From positions 1 through 6,418 of the forward strand of contig SVCR01000102.1 of the NCBI GenBank assembly GCA_015058265.1: a stretch of 6,418 bases of DNA, in the 5' to 3' direction. The notes below the pieces were generated by a model. That model had not been told where the DNA came from. It made no database searches and worked only from the letters and a program-made list of their open reading frames with translations. Position numbers and translations under genes: made by a program. The stretch is from Clostridiales bacterium (lineage in GTDB: Bacteria > Bacillota_A > Clostridia > Peptostreptococcales > Anaerovoracaceae). This document shows positions 1 to 4,973 of the stretch, piece by piece (position 1 is the stretch's first letter; every line of letters begins with the position of its first letter).

Positions 1-22
1 AGCTGTCTGCTGTTTAAGTTAA

Positions 23-64
23 GAGGCTGCCACATTTTATTCAAATGCGACAGCCCCTTTTGTT
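23..64 (+). terminator. Rho-independent terminator on the + strand
   Basis: An imperfect inverted repeat pairs bases 23-37 with 43-57 around a 5-nt loop (38-42). Mismatches are at 24/56, 30/50 and 32/48, and the base of the stem is GGCTG/CAGCC. It is followed at once by TTTTGTTAT, so the U-tract lies on the + strand. It probably ends a + strand gene whose last codons lie just outside or at the very edge of the window; in-frame stop codons occur at 15-17 and 20-22, but too little sequence remains to identify it. The arms carry A-runs on the other side too, but the minus-strand gene has its own terminator at 79-103. Confidence 0.7.
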
Positions 65-78
65 ATCCTGTGCATCAG

Positions 79-103
79 AAAACCCCGCATCTGTGACGCG
101 GGG
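79..103 (-). terminator. Rho-independent terminator of the Na/Pi cotransporter gene
   Basis: Read on the minus strand, CCCCGC pairs with GCGGGG (103-98 with 88-83) around a 9-nt loop, followed by a TTTT tract (complement of 82-79). A GC-only 6-bp stem with a T-run 53 nt after the stop codon is a standard intrinsic terminator. It faces the + strand terminator at 23-64, as expected between convergent genes. Confidence 0.75.
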
Positions 104-129
104 CCAGTAAGTGTATATCCGTTTGTAAT

Positions 130-155
130 GGAGCTTACTGTTCGGCAGAAGCTCC
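130..155 (-). other. Stem-loop directly after the Na/Pi cotransporter stop codon
   Basis: GGAGCTT (130-136) pairs perfectly with AAGCTCC (149-155). Inside it CTG (138-140) pairs with CAG (146-148), with one bulged A at 137 and a 5-nt loop (141-145). The hairpin begins immediately next to the stop codon at 156-158. On the minus strand it is not followed by a T-run, so it is more likely a 3'-end stabilising or pause structure upstream of the real terminator than a terminator itself. Confidence 0.5.
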
Positions 156-2180
156 TTATTTATCGTCTTCCGCAGGACTGTCGGATTTGCTGCCGGACGC
201 TTTGCCCTCGGATGCATCATCAGCTGACTTTGCCGGCTTGAAAGAACGGGTCTGTCTTGACAGACGCGATTTTCGTTCTGACTTGCCTCTGGAATTCTTT
301 CCTGAATTACCGTTCTTATCGGTTTCGGAATCCTGAACCTGAGCACCATTATCCGGTTCCTCCTCGATAATGTTAGTAACAGGTATCTCCTCAAGACTGC
401 CGAAGTACTTATCGTAATTCCTCTGATAAGCGTTGAGATAATCTGCGTTGTTGGAATGATGCAGATCGTGTACGAATGTATGCTCGTGACCGAATATGGC
501 TGCGTTATCATTCTCCATAACATAGACCGCAATATCGCTGCACTTATCCGAAATATGTTCGATGTTGGTCAGGATCGCCTGATAGTAAATACCTGTGACT
601 GCGTCGCAGAGATGGTTGACCATCCTGTATACGTGCCTTGCGTTCATTCCTTCGATAAGGTCGTCGATGACCTCTTCAAGAGGCTCGACTTTGGCGGCAA
701 GCTCTGAATTCTTATATCTGTAAGCATCCGTAGTCGTATGAAGGATCTCATAGACGGCATCGAATCCGATCCTCAGCTCCGCCATGGCATTAGGTGAGAA
801 TGACTTGTTATCACTCTTGAGGCGAATGACTTCTTCAGAGATGTTGACTGCCAGATCGCCGATCCTCTCGTAACATATGATGACTTTGAGCAAAGCGTTC
901 TGACGCCGCGTATCTATGTCTCTCGTCACATGAGGTGAAAGGGAGACTATGTATTTGTTAGCAGCGTCTGTCATCCTGTCAAGGAGGTCCTCGCGTTCCT
1001 GTATGCGCTGATCGCGTTTAGGGTCGTAGTCGTATATCTGTTTCACACATGCGTCAAAGTTGTGCTGCGCTATATCGCTCATCTCGAGCAGGATGCGCTC
1101 TACCTGATCAAGGGCGAGAGGCGGAGAAGTGAAGAAGCGCTCATCGAGCCCGTCAAGGGCAGCAATAGCATTCTTGTCCTCTGCATCTATCGGCTCGTCG
1201 TGAACGATAGCGAGGGTGATCCTCTCGAAGAGAGGAGTAAGCGGAAGCAGCACGATGGCCGGAACAAGCCTGAATATACCGTGCAGGTTAGCGACGCCTC
1301 CGGAATTGAGGGTCATGGTCCATATATCATCATTGATCAGCCCGGTCTCTCTGCAGATGAATACGACCAGAGAGATGAGAACTGCTGCAAAAACGTTATA
1401 GACGATGTGGACTACCGCGGTCCTGCGCTGGCTTGGCTTGGCGCCGATACGGCTCACGAGGAATGTCGTCAGACAGTCACCGATATTGACACCGATGATA
1501 ACTGCAAAGACAGCCTGAAAGTTGACGCCGATCGAGCTGGCAACTGACTGGATGATACCGATAACAGCTGATGAACTCTGCACGACACCGGTAACAAGAA
1601 CACCGGCAAGGAATCCGAGAAAATAGTTGTTCTGGAAAGCAGTCAGCATATAGCTCAGCTGGTCACCGAATCCGGAAACAACATCGCTCATGTATATAAG
1701 ACCCATGAAGAGGATACCGAATCCGCAGGCAATGTTGCCGGTAGTTTTGGCCGAACTCTTCCTGACGAACATGATCATCACGATGCCGATAACGAGAGCG
1801 AGAGGGGCGAGGTTGTCAGCTTTGAAGAAGTACAGAGGACTGTCCATTCCTGAACTGACATCCATAAGCCTGATGACCTGAGCAGTGATGGCAGTGCCGA
1901 CGTTAGCGCCGAGAACTATACCGATCGACTGATGGAAAGTCAGGAGACCCGCACCGACAAGACCGACAGTAATAACGATGGTTGCAGTGGAGCTCTGGAT
2001 GATAGCCGCTGTCAGCATTCCGAGAAGGAAACCCATGACAGGTTTGTTGGTGACTTTGGCAAGAACTGTCCTCAGCGCTCCGCTGGAGGAACTCTTAAGA
2101 CCGTCGCCCATGATTCGCATTCCGTAGAGGAACATCGCCAGTCCGCCGAGGAAAGCAATTATCGTATAGAATATACTCAT
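156..2180 (-). CDS. Na+/phosphate cotransporter family protein with PhoU-like domain
   Basis: Integral membrane protein of 674 residues in the Na/Pi cotransporter (NptA/YjbB-like) family, expected to move inorganic phosphate across the cytoplasmic membrane. The N-terminal ~325 residues are strongly hydrophobic and hold the family's two inverted-repeat signatures: QSST at Q62 followed by GANVGT (91-96), and QSSS at Q201 followed by GVNIGD (230-235). Residues ~355-560 form a helical PhoU-like region with two E-x-x-x-D metal motifs, ERIGD (438-442) and EHISD (541-545). Residues ~605-674 are a Lys/Ser/Asp/Glu-rich, low-complexity tail that makes the protein longer than the roughly 550-600 residues usual for the family. 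The start is supported by AGGAG at 2195-2191, 10 nt upstream, and a promoter at 2250-2278. The gene is transcribed alone and divergently from the isc operon. Phosphate transport is inferred from the family; export versus import cannot be told from sequence. Confidence 0.92.
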   Translation of the reverse strand: MSIFYTIIAFLGGLAMFLYGMRIMGDGLKSSSSGALRTVLAKVTNKPVMGFLLGMLTAAIIQSSTATIVITVGLVGAGLLTFHQSIGIVLGANVGTAITAQVIRLMDVSSGMDSPLYFFKADNLAPLALVIGIVMIMFVRKSSAKTTGNIACGFGILFMGLIYMSDVVSGFGDQLSYMLTAFQNNYFLGFLAGVLVTGVVQSSSAVIGIIQSVASSIGVNFQAVFAVIIGVNIGDCLTTFLVSRIGAKPSQRRTAVVHIVYNVFAAVLISLVVFICRETGLINDDIWTMTLNSGGVANLHGIFRLVPAIVLLPLTPLFERITLAIVHDEPIDAEDKNAIAALDGLDERFFTSPPLALDQVERILLEMSDIAQHNFDACVKQIYDYDPKRDQRIQEREDLLDRMTDAANKYIVSLSPHVTRDIDTRRQNALLKVIICYERIGDLAVNISEEVIRLKSDNKSFSPNAMAELRIGFDAVYEILHTTTDAYRYKNSELAAKVEPLEEVIDDLIEGMNARHVYRMVNHLCDAVTGIYYQAILTNIEHISDKCSDIAVYVMENDNAAIFGHEHTFVHDLHHSNNADYLNAYQRNYDKYFGSLEEIPVTNIIEEEPDNGAQVQDSETDKNGNSGKNSRGKSERKSRLSRQTRSFKPAKSADDASEGKASGSKSDSPAEDDK

Positions 2181-2225
2181 ATAACGGTAACTCCTGTTCT
2201 GTTTAAGATAATAATAGGAAATTAC

Positions 2226-2241
2226 ACAAAACCAATTTTGT
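2226..2241 (-). other. Small inverted repeat near the start of the Na/Pi cotransporter transcript
   Basis: ACAAAA (2226-2231) and TTTTGT (2236-2241) are perfect inverted arms separated by 4 nt. They lie just downstream of the expected transcription start (near 2243 on the minus strand), so this could be a 5'-end hairpin or an operator. The arms are short and AT-rich, so chance is possible. Confidence 0.3.
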
Positions 2242-2249
2242 CCATATAT

Positions 2250-2278
2250 ATTATATGTATAGTCTGAAACGGTGTAAA
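2250..2278 (-). promoter_or_regulatory. Sigma-A type promoter of the Na/Pi cotransporter gene
   Basis: On the minus strand a TTTACA -35 box (2278-2273) is separated by exactly 17 nt from a perfect TATAAT -10 box (2255-2250). The predicted start of transcription near 2243 gives a leader of about 60 nt before the ATG at 2180. I see no clear direct-repeat Pho box next to it. Confidence 0.75.
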
Positions 2279-2405
2279 TGATTTAGTGTTTATTAAATAA
2301 TCCTTAATTTGTTTATATTTTCAAACTTAGAGGTTTATTTACATTATTGGGGAGATTATAGGACGAAATCGGCCTGCTGGGCGAAGAATAAGGATATACT
2401 TGGTG

Positions 2406-2434
2406 TTGACATATTCCTACCTGAGTGATAGGAT
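2406..2434 (+). promoter_or_regulatory. Sigma-A type promoter of the isc operon
   Basis: A perfect TTGACA -35 box (2406-2411) is followed after 17 nt by TAGGAT (2429-2434), which keeps the three most conserved -10 positions. Transcription would start near 2441, leaving a leader of only about 22 nt that already contains the AAGGAGG ribosome binding site. Confidence 0.75.
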
Positions 2435-2435
2435 T
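2413..2435 (+). promoter_or_regulatory. Probable operator for the Rrf2/IscR-like regulator
   Basis: TCCTA (2415-2419) and TAGGA (2429-2433) form an inverted repeat with a 9-nt centre. One base further out on each side the arms mismatch (T2414/T2434), and then A2413/T2435 match again. The dyad fills the promoter spacer and its right arm is the -10 box itself, so a bound repressor would block RNA polymerase. Rrf2 regulators commonly repress their own operons from such sites of about 20-25 bp. Assigning this site to the adjacent regulator is inference. Confidence 0.55.
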
Positions 2436-2446
2436 TACGAGGTGTT

Positions 2447-2453
2447 AAGGAGG
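2447..2453 (+). promoter_or_regulatory. Ribosome binding site that fixes the iscR start
   Basis: AAGGAGG lies 9 nt before ATG 2463 and 12 nt before the adjacent ATG 2466. It shows that translation starts here and not at the upstream in-frame TTG at 2400, which precedes the promoter boxes. Confidence 0.8.
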
Positions 2454-2462
2454 CACCTGATT

Positions 2463-2948
2463 ATGATGGTATCGACCAAGGGTAGATATGCTCTGACGGT
2501 CATGACTGATCTTGCCAGACTTTCAGACGGCGGGTACGTTTCTCTCGCGGATATAGCGGAGAAAGAAAACCTGTCGATGAAGTATCTTGAGAGTATAATC
2601 GCCATACTCAATAAAGGCGGTTTGCTCGAAAGCCTGAGAGGCAAGAACGGAGGCTACAGACTTGCCAGAGATCCGGCTGATTATAATATCAGCGAGATAC
2701 TGCTCCTAACCGAAGGAACTCTCGCGCCTGTAAACTGCATCATGCAGGAAGGCGTTCAGTGCGAGAAAGCTTCGACATGCAGCACACTGCCGCTTTGGGT
2801 GGGACTTGACAAGGTGATCGAAAGCTATCTCAGCCGTATAACACTTGAAGATATAATAAAAGGAAATCGCTGGAAGATGCTTGGAGCTTACTGCGATAAT
2901 TGCGAAACAGACCAGGAGGGAACATCAGATGAGAGTATATGCGGATAA
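2463..2948 (+). CDS. iscR: Rrf2 family transcriptional regulator, IscR-like
   Basis: Cytoplasmic DNA-binding regulator of 161 residues, within the usual Rrf2 size. Residues 1-70 form the winged helix-turn-helix with family hallmarks: STKGRYAL (4-11), YVSLADIAEKENLS leading to KYLE (25-43), and the wing RGKNGGYRLAR (59-69). C92, C100 and C106 (C-x7-C-x5-C) match the three cysteines that hold a [2Fe-2S] cluster in IscR, although the first gap is slightly longer than in E. coli IscR (C-x5-C-x5-C). The tail carries a further C-x-x-C pair (C144, C147) and C160, which the family does not require. It is the first gene of an operon with a cysteine desulfurase and IscU, and a dyad overlaps its own promoter, so autoregulation by cluster supply is the likely job. 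A cysteine-metabolism regulator (CymR-like) is less likely because of the cysteines and the iscU neighbour. ATG 2463 is followed by a second ATG at 2466, so the exact first residue is uncertain by one codon. Confidence 0.9.
   Translation: MMVSTKGRYALTVMTDLARLSDGGYVSLADIAEKENLSMKYLESIIAILNKGGLLESLRGKNGGYRLARDPADYNISEILLLTEGTLAPVNCIMQEGVQCEKASTCSTLPLWVGLDKVIESYLSRITLEDIIKGNRWKMLGAYCDNCETDQEGTSDESICG
2914..2920 (+). promoter_or_regulatory. Ribosome binding site for the cysteine desulfurase, inside iscR
   Basis: AGGAGGG sits 8 nt before ATG 2929, within the last codons of the regulator. It selects this start over the in-frame TTG at 2881, which would add 16 residues before the conserved N-terminal YADNAATT motif. 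Confidence 0.8.
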
Positions 2949-4134
2949 TGCAGCAACTACTTATCTCAGCAAAACAGCAAGAGACAAGCTGATCGAGTGT
3001 CTCGACAATTACAACGGCAACCCTAACAGCCTTCACAGCGATGGCCAGAGGTGCCAGGAAGTACTCGATGAGGCCAGACAGACAGTTGCGGGATGTATCA
3101 ATGCGAAGCACGCCAATGAGATCTATTTCACATCCGGCGGTTCGGAGGCTGACAATCAGGCTCTGCTGAGCGCAGCAAGAGGACTTGCGTCTAAGGGTAA
3201 GAAGCATCTTGTAACACTCAATATTGAGCATCACGCTATTCTTCATACCATGGCAAAGCTGGAGAAGGAAGGCTTTGAGGTCACTTATCTCAAGCCGCAG
3301 GCTAATGGTATCGTAGACATCAAGGACGTAGAGAATGCGCTCCGTGATGATACTGCTCTGGTATCGATCATGTTTGCAAACAATGAGATGGGAGCTATCC
3401 AGCCTATCCCTGAGATCGGAGCTCTGTGCAAGAGCAGGGGAATCCTGTTCCATACCGACTCAGTCCAGGCTGCCGCACATCTGCCTATCGATGTTCAGGC
3501 AATGAATATAGACATGCTGTCCATGTCAGGACACAAGTTCCACGGTCCTAAGGGCGTCGGCATTCTGTATGCACGCAACGGCATCCGCCTCGTCAATGTC
3601 ATCGAGGGCGGCGCTCAGGAGAGAGGCAAGAGAGCAGGAACGGTCAATGTTCCTGGTATCGCTTCCATGGCTGTAGCTCTCAAGGAAGGCTGCGACAACA
3701 TGGAGAAGAATATGAGCAAAGTCGCGGCTCTGAGAGATCGTCTGATCGAAGGTCTCAAGGACATCCCTTATTCACAGCTCAACGGCGACAGATGGAACCG
3801 CCTGCCGGGCAATGTAAACTGGTCCTTTGAGGGTGTAGAGGGTGAGAGCCTGCTGCTCCATCTCGACATGTACGGCATCGAGTGTTCATCCGGCTCAGCC
3901 TGCACAAGCGAATCCCTCGACCCGTCCCATGTACTGACAGGAATGGGTATTCCGGTAGAGGCAGCACACGGATCACTCAGATTCAGTCTGGATATAGACA
4001 ATACAGAAGAGCAGATAGACTATATTATCGAGAAGGTACATTATGTAGTGCAGCATTACAGAGATATGTCACCTTATTGGGAAGATCTTCAGACCGGTAA
4101 GAGAGAACACTGCATTCCGGAATTTTACAAATAA
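2929..4134 (+). CDS. nifS: Cysteine desulfurase, NifS/IscS type
   Basis: PLP-dependent enzyme of 401 residues that converts L-cysteine to L-alanine and passes the sulfur as a persulfide to a scaffold such as IscU. Fold-type I aminotransferase (class V) signatures are complete: YADNAATT at 4-11, SGGSEADN at 69-76, H102 stacking on PLP, NNEMGAIQP at 151-159, D177 and Q180 binding PLP, and SGHK with the PLP lysine at K203. The catalytic cysteine is C325 in SSGSACTS, within the long mobile loop typical of the group I (IscS/NifS) branch rather than SufS. The C-terminal end (PYWEDLQTGK) resembles clostridial NifS proteins. The start overlaps iscR by 20 nt, which implies translational coupling, and iscU follows after 97 nt. 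General Fe-S supply is favoured over a nitrogenase-only role because no nif genes are visible. The enzyme class is very secure; the nifS versus iscS label is convention. Confidence 0.95.
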   Translation: MRVYADNAATTYLSKTARDKLIECLDNYNGNPNSLHSDGQRCQEVLDEARQTVAGCINAKHANEIYFTSGGSEADNQALLSAARGLASKGKKHLVTLNIEHHAILHTMAKLEKEGFEVTYLKPQANGIVDIKDVENALRDDTALVSIMFANNEMGAIQPIPEIGALCKSRGILFHTDSVQAAAHLPIDVQAMNIDMLSMSGHKFHGPKGVGILYARNGIRLVNVIEGGAQERGKRAGTVNVPGIASMAVALKEGCDNMEKNMSKVAALRDRLIEGLKDIPYSQLNGDRWNRLPGNVNWSFEGVEGESLLLHLDMYGIECSSGSACTSESLDPSHVLTGMGIPVEAAHGSLRFSLDIDNTEEQIDYIIEKVHYVVQHYRDMSPYWEDLQTGKREHCIPEFYK

Positions 4135-4141
4135 TCCGGGA

Positions 4142-4160
4142 CGGAGTATTATTAGCTCCG
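4142..4160 (+). other. Stem-loop between the desulfurase gene and iscU
   Basis: CGGAG (4142-4146) pairs with CTCCG (4156-4160) with a 9-nt loop. The overlapping pair TCCGG (4135-4139) / CCGGA (4158-4162) offers an alternative fold, and a second small stem follows (ATGCA 4165-4169 with TGCAT 4176-4180). There is no T-run, so this is not a terminator. It might set the stability or the ratio of the two messages, but the stems are short. Confidence 0.35.
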
Positions 4161-4231
4161 GACCATGCAGTTTAATGCATATTTAAGGAACAGATGAAAT
4201 AATAAAACAGGCACAGCGAAAGGAGAGACTG

Positions 4232-4651
4232 ATGTCACTTTATACAGACAAGGTAATGGATCACTTTGAACATCCTCGCAACGTAGGAGTAATCGAAGAT
4301 GCTAACGGAATAGGAGAAGTAGGAAACCCTCTCTGCGGAGATATAATGAAGATGTACCTCAAGGTAGAGGATGACAGGATAGCAGATGTCAAATTCAAAA
4401 CATTCGGATGCGGCAGCGCGATCGCTACAAGTTCGATGGCTACAGAGCTGATCAAGGGCAAGACTCTTGACGAAGCACTCGAGCTCACGAACAAAGCCGT
4501 AGTTGAAGCACTCGACGGACTTCCGGCAAGGAAGATCCACTGCTCAGTCCTCGCAGAGGATGCTATCAAGGCAGCTTTGGTAGACTACTATACCAGATCC
4601 GGCAGAGAGATGCCTGAAAGTCTGGTAGGCTTCGAACCACACGAAGACTGA
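4232..4651 (+). CDS. iscU: Iron-sulfur cluster assembly scaffold IscU
   Basis: Cytoplasmic scaffold of 139 residues on which [2Fe-2S] clusters are built from iron and persulfide sulfur delivered by the cysteine desulfurase. The three cluster cysteines are present: C35 in NPLCGD with the assembly aspartate D37, C60 in FGCGSAIA, and C104 in KIHCSVLAEDA with H103. The spacing between the second and third cysteine is IscU-like. The extra insertion of about 20 residues found there in SufU of bacilli is absent, so this is IscU/NifU-N type. The LPPVK motif, used by the HscA chaperone on proteobacterial IscU, reads LPARK here (97-101), which fits the absence of hscA and hscB nearby. ATG 4232 is preceded by AAAGGAG (4219-4225) at 6 nt. 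The length is slightly above the ~128 residues of E. coli IscU because of a short C-terminal extension. Confidence 0.95.
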   Translation: MSLYTDKVMDHFEHPRNVGVIEDANGIGEVGNPLCGDIMKMYLKVEDDRIADVKFKTFGCGSAIATSSMATELIKGKTLDEALELTNKAVVEALDGLPARKIHCSVLAEDAIKAALVDYYTRSGREMPESLVGFEPHED

Positions 4652-4686
4652 TCATACTACAGGACCCGTACTCTTTAAGGCCGGCA

Positions 4687-4709
4687 GATTATAGAAAAAA
4701 ACGATAATC
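4687..4709 (+). other. AT-rich stem-loop downstream of iscU
   Basis: GATTAT (4687-4692) pairs with ATAATC (4704-4709) around an 11-nt, A-rich loop. It is a perfect but weak stem, the first of three stem-loops in a row after the iscU stop codon. Confidence 0.4.
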
Positions 4710-4716
4710 CATCTCC

Positions 4717-4746
4717 ATGTCCGTCTGTATACCAGGCGGACATTTG
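4717..4746 (+). terminator. Possible terminator of the isc operon
   Basis: ATGTCCGTCTG (4717-4727) pairs over 11 bp with CAGGCGGACAT (4733-4743), with one G-T pair and a 5-nt loop. It is the strongest hairpin after iscU. The following T-run is only TTT (4743-4745, the first of which is in the stem) before a G, so termination is plausible but may be partial; a processing or 3'-end-protecting hairpin is the alternative. Confidence 0.45.
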
Positions 4747-4750
4747 AGCG

Positions 4751-4784
4751 TCTGCGGAGCGGAATAATCCCGTCTTCCGTCAGA
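4751..4784 (+). other. Bulged stem-loop downstream of iscU
   Basis: TCTG (4751-4754) pairs with CAGA (4781-4784), CGGAG (4755-4759) with TTCCG (4775-4779, one G-T pair), and CGG (4760-4762) with CCG (4770-4772). The fold has a bulged T at 4780, a bulged TC at 4773-4774 and a 7-nt loop. Twelve pairs broken by bulges look like a structured RNA element rather than a terminator; no T-run follows. Confidence 0.4.
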
Positions 4785-4858
4785 TGACTCAGAGGGTGCA
4801 GAATTGAAAAAAACTTGCTTCAGAAGAGCAGGATCCTGTAATGGGTAATAATTTTCCT

Positions 4859-4881
4859 TGTTGTATATTAATAGAACAACA
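4859..4881. promoter_or_regulatory. Inverted repeat upstream of the RDD gene promoter
   Basis: TGTTGT (4859-4864) and ACAACA (4876-4881) are perfect inverted arms around an 11-nt AT-rich centre. The 23-bp dyad overlaps the expected -35 position of the promoter whose -10 box is at 4900-4905, so it could bind an activator or repressor. The regulator is unknown. Confidence 0.4.
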
Positions 4882-4905
4882 TTTCAGATAATTGTGTAGT
4901 ATAAT
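4877..4905 (+). promoter_or_regulatory. Probable promoter of the RDD family gene
   Basis: A perfect TATAAT -10 box is at 4900-4905. At 17 nt upstream the -35 position reads CAACAT (4877-4882), a poor match, so the promoter may be weak or need an activator. Transcription would begin near 4912, about 60 nt before the ATG at 4974. Confidence 0.5.
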
Positions 4906-4934
4906 AAAAATCGAGATAAGGATGCGCGATTTTT
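4906..4934. promoter_or_regulatory. Inverted repeat at the transcription start of the RDD gene
   Basis: AAAAATCG (4906-4913) and CGATTTTT (4927-4934) are perfect 8-nt arms around a 13-nt centre. The left arm starts directly after the -10 box and spans the predicted start site, so most of the dyad would lie at the very 5' end of the transcript. An operator is the best guess. A terminator-like fold is also possible because the right arm ends in five T, but its stem is AT-rich and weak. Confidence 0.45.
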
Positions 4935-4973
4935 CATCAAATCTCACAATTGGATATTTCAAGGAGTATTTAA

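Larger units (their letters stand above)
4652..4973. other. Structured 322-nt spacer between iscU and the RDD gene
   Basis: No credible ORF, tRNA or known riboswitch motif was seen on either strand. From left to right it holds three stem-loops (4687-4709, 4717-4743, 4751-4784), a palindrome CAGGATCCTG (4829-4838), an inverted repeat (4859-4881), a -10 promoter box (4900-4905), a second inverted repeat (4906-4934) and the RDD gene's ribosome binding site AAGGAG (4961-4966). Confidence 0.6.

Noticed and set aside
1062..1547. Plus-strand open frames inside the Na/Pi cotransporter gene
   Set aside because: They are antisense to a well-supported family member, lack ribosome binding sites and show no recognisable protein features.
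2400..2462. Upstream extension of the Rrf2 regulator from TTG 2400
   Set aside because: The extension covers the -35/-10 boxes and the AAGGAGG site; the family's conserved N-terminus begins at ATG 2463/2466.
2881..2928. 16-residue N-terminal extension of the cysteine desulfurase from TTG 2881
   Set aside because: It lacks a good ribosome binding site and precedes the family's conserved start; ATG 2929 has AGGAGGG at 8 nt.
2830..3453. Minus-strand open frame opposite the regulator/desulfurase junction
   Set aside because: It is antisense to two conserved genes and shows no domain or start signal.
4751..4840. T-box or other known riboswitch before the RDD gene
   Set aside because: The T-box consensus around AGGGTGGNACCGCG is absent (only GAGGGTGCAG is seen), and the RDD promoter lies downstream of this stretch.
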